Positions 5,785 through 13,079 are shown, numbered from the stretch's first letter. The stretch: DNA of 14,266 bases from Myxococcales bacterium UBA5297 (GCA_002408385.1 DHSB01000218.1:1-14266); one strand, 5' to 3'. Translations and numbers: made by a program. Notes: generated by a model from the letters alone, not told the origin.

Positions 5785-7428
5785 TCAGGGGGCAGGATTG
5801 AGCCGCTTCCCCTTGAGCTCGGCACAGACCACCGGCCGATAAGGGTCGCTGGTGACGATGCGCGCACAGGCCTTGAAGATCGGCGAGCAGCCTGGCGGCT
5901 CGGGATCGAGGTCGGAACAGGCGGGCGGAGGGCTGACCTCAAGGAGACCGACCTCGCCGGAGGTCGGGCCGGCGCTGGTTCCGGGCGCAATCTCGATCGC
6001 GCTCGGGCCGTCGGCCCAGGTGAAGGCCTCGCATTCGGCCGCACTCGAGCCGGCGCAGGGGTTTCTGCCGGCGCAGCGCTGCGAGCAGTCGGTGTCGGGG
6101 TTGTTCGCGCCCTCGTCGCCCTCGACGATTTCGACCGCGCTCACCTGCAGCGGGCCGGCGCCGATGTTGTAGACGAGGTAGGGGCGCTGCTCGGGGCGAT
6201 CGACCTGGAAGAAGACGCTCTCGGTGTGCACCAGGCCGACGCGCGAGGCGCCCCTCATGTCGAGCTGAAAAGTCTTGGCGGCCGCGCCGACTCCGGCGCG
6301 CACGAGGATGGTGGCGGTGTCGCTGAGGTCGTTCGGGCAATCGTGGTGGGGCGAATAGGTCACCTCGATGGACTGCGAGCGCGGCGGGTTCGGCTCGGCC
6401 TCGGTAGGATCCTCGGGCAGCTTGGCGCCGAAGGAGGCGGGCGCGAAGGCGAAGTCCGCGGCCGGCGTCGCGACGCCACAGGGGTTGCGCCGGGCGGTCA
6501 CGTCCTCGGCCATCTTGCCGCCGGTAAGCAGCCCGAGGAGCGGCACTTGGGTGTTGCCCTCGTTCGAGATGGTCACCGTCGCCTTCTGCGACGAGGTGCC
6601 GTCGGCATCGAGCGCGCCGAAGTCGAGCTCGCCCGCGTACAGGAGGTTGCCCTCGGAGTCCTCGCGTGGCAGGCAGACCGGCTCGGCGCCCTCGAGGCCG
6701 TAGCAGAGCGTGAGCTGCGCCGCCCTACCCGTCCCACGCAGCACGAACGGGACCTCAGGCTGCAGGTGCATGTCGGTGACGAGGATGAGCGAGACCTCGT
6801 CCTGCCGGCCCGCCTCCGGCGTGTAGCTGAACCTGGCGACGACCTCGGAGCCGGGCAGCAGCGTGGTTTCGAGCTTGCGCAGCTCGCCGCTGAAGACGCT
6901 CGACTCGAGCCGCGCCTCCCTGATCACCACCTGTTCGGTGCCCTGGTTCTCGACCTTGAGCGACAGGTCCTTGATGTTGCCCGCCTCGACCTCGCCGAAG
7001 TCGAGCGCTCGCGGGGTGAAGACGAGCTTGGGCTTCACCGCGTGGCCGATGAGCCTCACCTTCGCCTCGGGCGTGTCGCTGTCGTTGACCGCGACGAGCT
7101 CGCCGACGTGGTTCTCCTTCGCGTCGGCGTTCGGCTCGGTCGGCGCGTAGGTCACCTGCACCGTCGCCTCTTCGCCGGCGGCGAGCACCAGCGGGACCTC
7201 TGCGCTCGCCGAGAAGGGCGCCAAGGTCTCGAACCGCTCGACGGTGAGCGTCGCGTTGCCCGCGTTCGAGACCTTCAACTCGCGCGTGACCGTCCTGCCG
7301 ACGCTCAGGGTGCCGAACTGCAGGTCCTTGCCGAGGTCGATAACCGCCGCCCGGCCCTCGGTCTGCGAGCCGCCGCAGTCGCAGGCGGGCAGGAGAAGAG
7401 CGGCGGCGAGCCAGAAGAGCTTTCGCAT
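5785..7428 (-). CDS. Secreted lipoprotein with repeated ASPM-SPD-2-Hydin / choice-of-anchor D-like domains
   Basis: About 547 residues. The start chosen is ATG at 7428, because MRKLFWLAAALLLPAC is a textbook lipoprotein signal with lipobox LPAC, Cys16. An in-frame GTG at 7461 would add 11 residues and spoil the signal. After Cys16 come at least three, probably four, immunoglobulin-like repeats. Each carries DFG or QFG, then a 'V.N.G...' strand: LQFGTLSVGRTVTRELKVSN (near 37-56), LDFGEVEAGN (near 142-151), ELDFGALDADG (near 267-277), and FFQVDRPEQRPYLVYNIGAG (near 406-425). Such Ig-like folds are used in bacterial surface or periplasmic proteins for binding or spacing. The last 100 residues hold many Cys (e.g. 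DCSQRCAGRNPC), likely disulphides outside the cytoplasm. Asp at +2 would retain a lipoprotein in the inner membrane under the E. coli Lol rule; other phyla use other rules. It lies 39 bases after gpsA. The partner is unknown. Confidence 0.85.
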   Translation of the reverse strand: MRKLFWLAAALLLPACDCGGSQTEGRAAVIDLGKDLQFGTLSVGRTVTRELKVSNAGNATLTVERFETLAPFSASAEVPLVLAAGEEATVQVTYAPTEPNADAKENHVGELVAVNDSDTPEAKVRLIGHAVKPKLVFTPRALDFGEVEAGNIKDLSLKVENQGTEQVVIREARLESSVFSGELRKLETTLLPGSEVVARFSYTPEAGRQDEVSLILVTDMHLQPEVPFVLRGTGRAAQLTLCYGLEGAEPVCLPREDSEGNLLYAGELDFGALDADGTSSQKATVTISNEGNTQVPLLGLLTGGKMAEDVTARRNPCGVATPAADFAFAPASFGAKLPEDPTEAEPNPPRSQSIEVTYSPHHDCPNDLSDTATILVRAGVGAAAKTFQLDMRGASRVGLVHTESVFFQVDRPEQRPYLVYNIGAGPLQVSAVEIVEGDEGANNPDTDCSQRCAGRNPCAGSSAAECEAFTWADGPSAIEIAPGTSAGPTSGEVGLLEVSPPPACSDLDPEPPGCSPIFKACARIVTSDPYRPVVCAELKGKRLNPAP

Positions 7429-7467
7429 GTCTGTCGACTTCTCGTTGGCCGGAGTTTCCACCTTGCC

Positions 7468-8466
7468 CTAGAGCTCCGGCTTGAGCTCACGGGTCATCAG
7501 GTCCGCCACGGCCTGCCGGGGCGGCTTTGCCTCGTACAGGATGCGGTAGACCTCGCGGGAGATGGGCATTTCGATTCCGAGCCTGTCGGCGAGCTGGCAG
7601 GCGCTCGCCGCGGTCTTGATGCCCTCGGCGACCGAGCGCCGGCCCTGCAGGATCTCTTCGAGCCGCTCGCCGCGCCCCAGGGCGATGCCGACTTCGCGGT
7701 TTCGCGAGAGCGCGCCGGTGCAGGTCAGGACGAGATCGCCCATGCCCGACAGCCCCGAGAGCGTCAGCGGGTTGGCGCCGCGGCGCACCGCGGCGCGCGT
7801 CATCTCGGCGAGCCCGCGGGTGATGAGCGCGGCGCGGGTATTGAGCCCGAACCCCAGCCCCTCGGCACAGCCCGCCCCCACGGCGATGACGTTCTTGAGC
7901 GCGCCGCCGAGCTGCACGCCGACCACGTCGGGCGAGGTGTAGACCCGGAAGCTCTCGGTGGCAAAGGCGCGCTGCACCTCGCGGGCGAGCCGCTCCCAGG
8001 CCGAAGCGACGGTCACCGCGGTCGGCAGACGCTCGGCTACCTCGCGCGCGAACGAGGGTCCGGAGAGCACCGCGAGGTACGGGTGGCGCTCGACCGGCAG
8101 CACGTCCTCGAGCACCTCGGTCATCGTCAGCAGGCTCTCGTTCTCAATGCCCTTGGCGACCGTGACGATGGGGATGCTCGCCGGCAGCAGCGGCGCGAGC
8201 TGACGCACGATGGCGCGAGCAACGTGCGAGGGGACCGCGAGCAGGACCAGCTCCGCGCGGTCGACCGCCTCCGCGAGATCGCCCGTCGCGCGCAGGTCGG
8301 CCGCCAGCGAGATCCCCGGCAGATAGAGGGCATTCTCGTGCCGCTCGTTGATGGCCAGCGCCACCTCGGCTTCGTACGCCCAGAGCTTGACCGAGTGACC
8401 CCTGCTCGCGAGCAGGTTCGAGAGCGCCGTGCCGAAAGCCCCGGCACCGATGACCCCGACGCGCAT
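7468..8466 (-). CDS. gpsA: NAD(P)-dependent glycerol-3-phosphate dehydrogenase
   Basis: GpsA reduces dihydroxyacetone phosphate to sn-glycerol 3-phosphate, the backbone precursor of phospholipids, in the cytosol. The Rossmann dinucleotide site is VGVIGAGAFGTALS (3-16). The conserved VTVAKGIE is at 101-108, SGPSFAREVA at 135-144, the catalytic-lysine segment GALKNVIAVGAG at 188-199 (K191), NTRAALITRGL at 209-219 and GMGDL at 241-245. The length of 332 residues is standard. The start is ATG at 8466, with GGAGAA about 6 bases ahead; the frame stays open further upstream, but the protein family begins at MRVGVIGAG. It has its own candidate promoter at 8495-8523 and sits 170 bases after the thioredoxin-NHL gene on the same strand, so transcription may be partly independent of it. 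The lipoprotein gene follows closely and may be co-transcribed. The identification is secure. Confidence 0.97.
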   Translation of the reverse strand: MRVGVIGAGAFGTALSNLLASRGHSVKLWAYEAEVALAINERHENALYLPGISLAADLRATGDLAEAVDRAELVLLAVPSHVARAIVRQLAPLLPASIPIVTVAKGIENESLLTMTEVLEDVLPVERHPYLAVLSGPSFAREVAERLPTAVTVASAWERLAREVQRAFATESFRVYTSPDVVGVQLGGALKNVIAVGAGCAEGLGFGLNTRAALITRGLAEMTRAAVRRGANPLTLSGLSGMGDLVLTCTGALSRNREVGIALGRGERLEEILQGRRSVAEGIKTAASACQLADRLGIEMPISREVYRILYEAKPPRQAVADLMTRELKPEL

Positions 8467-8494
8467 GCTGTTCTCCGATCGACGATGAGCCTGC

Positions 8495-8523
8495 AATAGA
8501 GCAGGCCGGCCAGGCGGGATCAA
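8495..8523 (-). promoter_or_regulatory. Candidate sigma-70 promoter of gpsA with a palindrome around the -10 box
   Basis: On the minus strand, TTGATC (8523-8518) and TCTATT (8500-8495) are 17 bases apart, each matching 4 of 6 consensus positions, and the -10 is ~30 bases ahead of the ATG. The -10 is exactly framed by GCCTGC and GCAGGC (8489-8494 and 8501-8506), a 6-bp inverted repeat that could be an operator or an mRNA hairpin. An AT-rich hexamer pair at exact spacing is notable in this GC-rich DNA, but it remains a by-eye call. Confidence 0.35.
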
Positions 8524-8530
8524 TTCTTAG

Positions 8531-8558
8531 TTGGGAGTTTGGAGTTCGGAGTTGGGAG
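8531..8558. repeat. Heptanucleotide tandem repeat, four copies of TTNGGAG
   Basis: TTGGGAG, TTTGGAG, TTCGGAG, TTGGGAG in uninterrupted succession, in the gap between the thioredoxin-NHL stop and the gpsA promoter. The units differ only at the third position. Copy number could vary between strains (VNTR-like). It is followed by a small hairpin CCCGGG-GCTTTG-CCCGGG (8565-8582). Confidence 0.7.
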
Positions 8559-8606
8559 TCGACGGCCCGGGGCTTTGCCCGGGACCCGAGCGATCGGTCG
8601 CAGGTT

Positions 8607-8636
8607 GGTGGGGGCGCATTGCCATGCGCCCCTACC
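8607..8636. repeat. Palindromic repeat GGGGCGCAT-TGCC-ATGCGCCCC
   Basis: A perfect 9-bp stem (8611-8619 with 8624-8632) around a 4-base loop, extended by weaker pairs to 8607-8636. On the minus strand it reads GTAGGGGCGCATGGCAATGC, a palindrome of a kind that recurs in many bacterial genomes. It starts at the stop codon of the thioredoxin-NHL gene, where it may act as a 3'-end hairpin. No T-run follows. Confidence 0.7.
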
Positions 8637-10204
8637 TACTCCGCCAACTCCCACCTTCCGCCATAGACCTTGCGCACCGCGCCGCTGTCGAGCTCGATGG
8701 CGAGTACCCGATGGTTGTTCGTGTCGGCCACGTACAGCACGCGCTCCGAGACCGAGATGCCTTGGGGCTCGAAGAACAGCGCGGTGCCCTCGTCCGCCTC
8801 CATCGGCAGGAACGGTAGCGCCTCCTCCCGGGCGCCCCTCGGGGTGATGGCGTGCCCGTTGCCGAAGATGGCCCGCACCTGCCCGGTCGCCGGCTCGAGG
8901 AGCTTGATTCGGTGGTTCAAGGTGTCGGCGATGTAGAGCTCCCTTTCCCCGACCGCGACGCCCATCGGATGGGCGAAGCGCACCTGGTCACCGACCCCGT
9001 CCTCGTCACCGGTGACGAAGAGGTCGCCGCCAGCGGAGGTTGCGAGCTGCAGCGTCTCCAGGTCGAGCGCGCGCACTGACGAGCTCTCCGAGTCGGCGAT
9101 GAAGAGCCAGCCGTCCGATGCGAGCGACAAGCCCGACGGCTGGGCGAGCGCCGAGAGATGCGCGTCGCCGTCGACCCGCGCCGCTCGCCCGTCGCCGGCC
9201 AGCAGCTCGAGCCGGCCAGTCTCCGGCGCCAGGGACCAGAGCTGGTGGGTCCCCGCCATCGCGACATAGAGCCGGGCCCGCGCCGAGTCCCAGGCGAGGT
9301 CCCAGGGCGAGCGCAAGGGCACGCGCAACGCGTCGAGCGGCCCTTGCGGCAGCCAGCGGCCGAGCTCACCGGTGCCGGCGACCGTGCGCACCTCGCCCGA
9401 GCGCAGGTCGATCATCCGGATGGCGTGGTTGCGCGTGTCCGCGACCCAGAGCACCTCGGCGACCGGATCGAGCGCCATGCCATTGGGCCTGTTGAGCTCG
9501 GCGCGCTCCCCCGAGGAGTCGATAAGACCGGGATGACCACTGCCGAACCTGCGCACCTCGTGTCCCTGGTGATCGTCGCGCAGGGCGAGCTCGACGATCT
9601 GATGGTGGCCGGTGTCCGCGATGAACAGCCGCTTGCCGTTCGCGAGCACCTTGGCCGGCCAGGCGAGCGCACCCGCGGGGGCCGGCTCGGCCTTCACCGG
9701 CAGCGGCGCCCTGTTCAGCGCGACTCCCCGCTCGCGCTGCTGCTCCAGAAGCTTGAGCAGCAGGTTCTCGAGCTCCTGCGCGCCGGCTTCTCCCGCGGCC
9801 TGACCGACGACGAAGCCCTCGGCGTCGACCACCACCAGCGTCGGCCACGCGCTCACCCCGTACTCGTCCCAGAGGCGCCGCTCGGAGTCGATGACCACCG
9901 GGTGCCTGATCTCGTGCCGCGACAGCGCCGCCCGCACCATCGGCAAGCGCTTCTGGCTGCCGAACTTGGGCGAGTGGACGCCGATGAAGGCCAAGGGTTG
10001 GCCCGCGAGGTGTTCCTCGACCCGCGCGATCGCCCGCAGGTTGTGCAGGCAGTTGATGCACGAGTAGGTCCAGAAGTGCAGGACGGTCACCTTCCCGCGC
10101 AGATCGCCGAGCTGCAGCGGCCGCTCGACGTTGAGCCAGTCGACGTACTCGCCCGAGAGCTGGGGCGCGCGGACCGAGCACGGCTTGATGGAGTGCAGAT
10201 TCAT
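8636..10204 (-). CDS. Thioredoxin-like / NHL-repeat protein (NHLRC2-type)
   Basis: 522 residues with two parts. Residues ~15-165 form a thioredoxin/TlpA-like fold with the redox pair in WTYSCINCLHNL (C49 and C52) and the cis-proline WPTLVV (120-125). WTYSCINC is the signature shared with NHLRC2 and the DipZ C-terminal domain. Residues ~178-520 hold about six NHL repeats. Each runs 'P.G.a......lyiADT.NH.i...', for example LFIADTGHHQIVEL, LWVADTRNHAIRMIDL, LYIADTLNHRIKLLEP and LYVADTNNHRVLAIEL; together they predict a six-bladed propeller. No signal peptide or TM helix is visible, so it is probably cytosolic. The family is conserved from bacteria to animals, but its substrate is not established. 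The start ATG at 10204 opens the family-like domain; its ribosome site is weak. It diverges from the gene at 10467 and is first in the minus-strand series toward gpsA. Confidence 0.92.
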   Translation of the reverse strand: MNLHSIKPCSVRAPQLSGEYVDWLNVERPLQLGDLRGKVTVLHFWTYSCINCLHNLRAIARVEEHLAGQPLAFIGVHSPKFGSQKRLPMVRAALSRHEIRHPVVIDSERRLWDEYGVSAWPTLVVVDAEGFVVGQAAGEAGAQELENLLLKLLEQQRERGVALNRAPLPVKAEPAPAGALAWPAKVLANGKRLFIADTGHHQIVELALRDDHQGHEVRRFGSGHPGLIDSSGERAELNRPNGMALDPVAEVLWVADTRNHAIRMIDLRSGEVRTVAGTGELGRWLPQGPLDALRVPLRSPWDLAWDSARARLYVAMAGTHQLWSLAPETGRLELLAGDGRAARVDGDAHLSALAQPSGLSLASDGWLFIADSESSSVRALDLETLQLATSAGGDLFVTGDEDGVGDQVRFAHPMGVAVGERELYIADTLNHRIKLLEPATGQVRAIFGNGHAITPRGAREEALPFLPMEADEGTALFFEPQGISVSERVLYVADTNNHRVLAIELDSGAVRKVYGGRWELAE

Positions 10205-10466
10205 GCGGCAAATCTAGTGACGCTTCACCGCACTCCAACAACCGCTCGCAAGGCCACCTTCTTCTCGAACGGCCGGCCAGACCCTTCGGCTGCCCGGGCC
10301 GGGAGCGCCACGAGCGGACCTCCCGCGGGCGACGGGCCAGCCCGCGCGCTCCCATCGCAAAAGGCCGCGAGCGCGTGAAGCCCCACGCGAACGGCGCGCC
10401 CGGGGGTTTGCGGTATAAGGGCGCGGCAGGCAGACCCTCACACGACCGGACAAGCGAGGCAGGCGC
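10205..10466. promoter_or_regulatory. Divergent promoter region between the thioredoxin-NHL gene and the 182-residue gene
   Basis: 262 bases without a gene that must drive transcription in both directions. On the plus strand TATAAG (10414-10419) is a reasonable -10 hexamer, but no matching -35 lies 16-18 bases upstream. The ribosome site of the plus-strand gene is GAGGCAGG just before 10467. No strong palindrome was seen. Confidence 0.4.
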
Positions 10467-11015
10467 ATGGCAAAGCGCGACGATGACGAGCGCCCGAAGC
10501 GCTCGTGGAGCGAGATCGACAAGCTGCGCGACAAGGCTCACTCGCGCGGGCAAAGCCGCGACCAGAGGGCGCAGGAGCGCGTCCAGCGCAACCCCGCCTA
10601 CGGTCAGTACAAGGCCCAAGTCTCCAAGATGTTCGGAGGCGGCGAGATCCCGGAGATGCTGCGCGAGAAGCTCGACCCGACCGGCGAGCTCAAGGCGCGC
10701 GACGACCTCCTCAAGCGGATCAAGAAGCTCGCCCCCGAGGACCGCAAGGCCTGGGCCGACGCGGTGCGCGAGTACGTCGAGAAGTTCGAGCTCCCCGAGG
10801 ACGTGTACCTGCTCGGCGAATGGCTCGACCATCCGCGTGACCAGGTCGTCGAGAAGACTCTCGGCGAGCTCGAGCAGCTCGCCGCCGACGGCGTGCTCGG
10901 CGGCAAGAAGAAGGTGCCCGCCGCGATAGAGCAGCGGCTGCGCGCCCTCGAGATGTCGAGCGACGACCCCGAGCTGAAGGAGCGGGCCAAGGCGCTGCGC
11001 GAAAGGCTGCGGTGA
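10467..11015 (+). CDS. Uncharacterised charged helical protein
   Basis: 182 residues, no family recognised. It is highly charged, has no cysteine, no signal peptide and no TM segment, and is predicted to be almost all helix. A basic, disordered-looking N-terminus (1-38, rich in R, K, D, Q) is followed by NPAYGQYKAQVSKMF and GEIPEMLREKLDP (41-70). Helical segments continue to the end: DDLLKRIKKLAPEDRKAWADAV, an EDVYLLGEWLDH segment (111-122), LGELEQLAADGVL, and a terminal basic helix (AKALRERLR). The ATG has GAGGCAGG ahead of it. Its TGA overlaps the GTG of the next gene by four bases, so the two are co-transcribed and probably translationally coupled. That suggests, but does not prove, linked roles. 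A nucleic-acid- or ribosome-associated role would fit the charge pattern but has no direct support. Confidence 0.85.
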   Translation: MAKRDDDERPKRSWSEIDKLRDKAHSRGQSRDQRAQERVQRNPAYGQYKAQVSKMFGGGEIPEMLREKLDPTGELKARDDLLKRIKKLAPEDRKAWADAVREYVEKFELPEDVYLLGEWLDHPRDQVVEKTLGELEQLAADGVLGGKKKVPAAIEQRLRALEMSSDDPELKERAKALRERLR

Positions 11016-11668
11016 GCCGGCTCGCCCTGCCCTCGCAGCGGTTGACGCTGCCGGTCGCGCACGGCGGGCTCGAGGCCCTGCTCAACGAGCCAGAGGGCCC
11101 GCGCGCCGCCGCGGTGGTCTGTCACCCGCATCCGCTGCACGGCGGGACGATGAATAACAACGTCGTCCACCGCCTCGCCGCCGGGCTGCACAAGGCGGGC
11201 ATCGCGGCCCTGCGCTTCAACTTCCGCGGCGTGGGCGCCTCGACCGGCTCGTACGGCGAAGGGGCGGGCGAGGAAGAGGACGTGGGCGCCGCGCTCGACT
11301 TCCTACAGGCGCGCTACCCGGCGCTGCCGCTGTTGGTCGCCGGCTTCTCCTTCGGCTCGCGGGTCGGCCTGTCGGTCGGCGCACGCGACCCGCGGGTCGA
11401 GCGCCTGCTCGGCGTGGGGCTCGCGCTGAGCCTCTTCGACTTCTCGTTCCTCGAGACCACGCCCAAGCCCAAGGCCATCGTCCACGCCGAGCGCGACGAG
11501 TACGGGAGCGCGACGGAGCTGCGCGCGCTCTTCGCGCGGATGGCCGAGCCCAAGCTGCTGCGCGTCGTGCCGGAGGCGACCCACCTCTTCGCCGGAAAGC
11601 TGGAAGAGCTGGAACAGGCGATCGACGAGGCCATTGCTTGGCTCGAGTCGCTCCCCCGCGCAGCCTGA
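11012..11668 (+). CDS. Alpha/beta hydrolase (COG2945-like, dienelactone-hydrolase-type fold)
   Basis: 218 residues, a compact cytosolic serine hydrolase. The family mark HPHPLHGGTMNNNVVHRLA is at 38-56 and supplies the oxyanion region. RFNFRGVGASTGSYGEG follows at 68-84. The nucleophile is S113 in GFSFGS (111-116), the likely acid is D162 in AERDEYG, and the histidine is H191 in EATHLF. There is no cap domain, as expected for this short family. The start is GTG at 11012, overlapping the previous stop as GTGA; GAAAGG lies about 5 bases upstream. Substrates for this family are poorly defined (esters, lactones or thioesters). Operon partner: the 182-residue protein. The call is secure at fold and active-site level, not at substrate level. 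Confidence 0.93.
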   Translation: MSRLALPSQRLTLPVAHGGLEALLNEPEGPRAAAVVCHPHPLHGGTMNNNVVHRLAAGLHKAGIAALRFNFRGVGASTGSYGEGAGEEEDVGAALDFLQARYPALPLLVAGFSFGSRVGLSVGARDPRVERLLGVGLALSLFDFSFLETTPKPKAIVHAERDEYGSATELRALFARMAEPKLLRVVPEATHLFAGKLEELEQAIDEAIAWLESLPRAA

Positions 11669-11688
11669 AGATCCGTCGAGAGACCCTC

Positions 11689-11710
11689 CTTCGACTCGGT
11701 CCGGGTTCGC
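11689..11710 (+). repeat. R4-like segment
   Basis: CTTCGACTCGGTCCGGGTTCGC resembles the minus-strand reading of 5027-5006 at roughly 18 of 22 positions. It also shares the CTTCGACTC core with 4968-4976. Only one arm is present here. Confidence 0.4.
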
Positions 11711-11769
11711 TCCCCCTGAGCTTGATAGCTGTCGCTTGGCCGGCTGTGTCCCGTGAACGAACAGCCGAT

Positions 11770-11838
11770 TGCCATAGAGCCACCGCGCGCGAGCAAGAGA
11801 AAGTCCCTTCTCCCGCGCTTGCGCGGGAAGAGGGGATT
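11770..11838 (+). repeat. REP-like hairpin repeat, family R1, copy b
   Basis: Partner of 1754-1824. Its hairpin pairs 11805-11817 with 11822-11834 around the loop CTTG, with one mismatch and one G-T pair. The stem positions differ from copy a yet remain paired. It lies about 100 bases after the hydrolase stop, in the same orientation relative to the upstream gene as copy a. Confidence 0.75.
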
Positions 11839-11869
11839 CATGGGTGGCGGGGCTCGCGGTGGCCCTCGG

Positions 11870-11910
11870 ACTCCGGCCTCACAAGCTCGGCCTACGCTCG
11901 GGCTGACCGG
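11870..11910 (+). repeat. Dispersed repeat R3, copy b
   Basis: Begins ACTCCGGCCTCAC and contains CGGCCTACGCT, ending GACCGG. It is the plus-strand counterpart of 4920-4960 (minus strand), about 34 of 41 identical. Confidence 0.6.
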
Positions 11911-12041
11911 GGGCGGGCGCCCATCGACGGCCCTGCCGGTTCAAGGTCGCAGCCGGCCAAGCGACAGGTAACAAGCTCGGGATGAGCGGAGGCAGAGAAT
12001 CCGCGACAGTTCATTGGCTCCGGTACCCCAAGACGCCGGGT

Positions 12042-12077
12042 CGCCAGCACAAAGGCTGGCGCTCCGGACCTCCGGAC
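12042..12077. repeat. Dispersed repeat R2, copy b, with hairpin
   Basis: CGCCAGC (12042-12048) and GCTGGCG (12055-12061) form a perfect 7-bp stem with loop ACAAAG. The right arm continues into GCTCCGGACCTCCGGAC, matching 3267-3292. It lies 13 bases past the stop of the minus-strand gene and could form an mRNA 3' hairpin. Confidence 0.7.
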
Positions 12078-12089
12078 AGCCGTGCCGTC

Positions 12090-12866
12090 CTAGCCCCTGC
12101 TCGCCGTCTCCATCGAGCGCGCGACCGCTCGTGCCAGCTCGAGCACCACCTTCGCGTCCTCGGGCGCCAACGGCTCCTCTTCGTCGAGCTCGGCCTCGCC
12201 TATCGCTTCGACCAGGTACTTGTCGAGCGCAGGCTGAGCCACCTCGGTCGACTCGCGGGCCTGTTGAAGCTCGGCCATCGTCACCTGGCTTGCCTTCACC
12301 TTCGGCCGCGCCAGCCCGTAGATCGCCCAGATCTCGAAGGCGAGCGTGTCCGCGGTCTCGATCGCCGCGGGCGCCTCGCCCGCCTCGAAGCGCACCGTCG
12401 CGGCGAGCTCAGACTGCGTGTTCTCGTAGCGATGCTCGAGCCGCTCGAGCTCGCGCTCGGGCAGGTCCGCCAGATGGCGCCAGGCCGCCTCGACGAACTC
12501 GTCGCCCCACTTCCCCTCACCCTGGGGCGCGGGCGCCGGCGCGGGCTCTCGCGCCTCTGCCTCGCTCTCGGGTGCGGTAGCCGCGGGCTCGACCGGCCCG
12601 CCGGCCGCGAGGCGATCCCAGAGCCCGAAGAGATTGGCGTAGAGCTGCAGCGCCACATCGGGCGCCGGGAAGTGCGGCTCGCCCTCGAACAACCGAGGGA
12701 AGACAGCGCCCGGCTCCTCACCCTTCGCCTGGGCCGCGCTGAGCTGCTGTTTCACCGCCGCGACATCCCGCCGCGCGCCCGCGAGCTGCAGCAGCTCGGC
12801 AAGCACCTCCTCGCCTTCGTAGACATGGGGCAGCGCGGGCATCGGACCTCGGGGGCGTCGGGTCAT
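12090..12866 (-). CDS. Uncharacterised acidic two-domain protein
   Basis: 258 residues, no family recognised. The start is ATG at 12866, preceded by an excellent AGGAGGAG and an A8 run; the frame is open further upstream, but that part looks non-coding (no ribosome site, low-complexity Arg/Ser/Pro). Residues 1-90 are helical (VLAELLQLAGARRDVAAV; VALQLYANLFGLWDRLA at 70-86). An Ala/Pro/Glu-rich linker runs 91-117. Residues 118-258 form a second helical region (WGDEFVEAAWRHLADLPEREL; TLAFEIWAIYGLARPKVKASQVTMAEL) ending in an acidic stretch and the helix AKVVLELARAVARSM. There is no signal peptide, TM helix or cysteine. It is probably cytosolic, perhaps a protein-protein adaptor, but that is a guess. 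It is divergent from the hydrolase at 13120 across a 253-base control region. Confidence 0.8.
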   Translation of the reverse strand: MTRRPRGPMPALPHVYEGEEVLAELLQLAGARRDVAAVKQQLSAAQAKGEEPGAVFPRLFEGEPHFPAPDVALQLYANLFGLWDRLAAGGPVEPAATAPESEAEAREPAPAPAPQGEGKWGDEFVEAAWRHLADLPERELERLEHRYENTQSELAATVRFEAGEAPAAIETADTLAFEIWAIYGLARPKVKASQVTMAELQQARESTEVAQPALDKYLVEAIGEAELDEEEPLAPEDAKVVLELARAVARSMETASRG

Positions 12867-12964
12867 CTTTTTTTTCTCCTCCTGGAAAGGGCGCGCGGAT
12901 TCTACTGCCGGGTGACCGGGCGCGGCGGGCGACTTGCTCGTACCTCCAGGCCCCGTGCGCCCAA

Positions 12965-12987
12965 GCGGCCGGCCGACGACCGGCCGC
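12965..12987. repeat. 8-bp inverted repeat GCGGCCGG/CCGGCCGC
   Basis: Perfect arms 12965-12972 and 12980-12987, 7-base spacer. It is about 100 bases upstream of the minus-strand start, so it could be an operator; a simple GC-rich chance palindrome is also possible. Confidence 0.45.
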
Positions 12988-13079
12988 AGGCCGTGCCGCC
13001 ATCCCTCCACTTCCCCGCGCGCTTGTTGTGTGCCTTCCCGTCCAGTGTTGAATGGCGCACTTGTCGAGTCGCCAGAGGC

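Larger units (their letters stand above)
11669..12089. other. Repeat-rich convergent intergenic region
   Basis: No gene is supported. Four repeat relatives lie here: R4-like CTTCGACTCGGTCCGGG (11689-11705), R1 copy b with its hairpin (11770-11838), R3 copy b (11870-11910) and R2 copy b with its hairpin (12042-12077). This is the densest repeat cluster in the window. The converging genes end at 11668 and 12090, and no T-tailed terminator is visible for either. Confidence 0.6.

Noticed and set aside
5698..8499. 933-codon open frame on the plus strand opposite the lipoprotein and gpsA genes
   Set aside because: It runs antisense across two well-supported genes and the gap between them. Its product is Arg/Gly/Ala/Asp-rich low-complexity sequence without motifs. 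Long antisense frames are expected with strong GC third-position bias.
9158..10378. 406-codon plus-strand open frame opposite the thioredoxin-NHL gene
   Set aside because: Shadow of the NHL-repeat gene; no motif or start context.
10391..10419. TATAAG at 10414 as a full sigma-70 promoter
   Set aside because: No -35-like hexamer at 16-18 bases upstream; kept only as a note in the intergenic entry.
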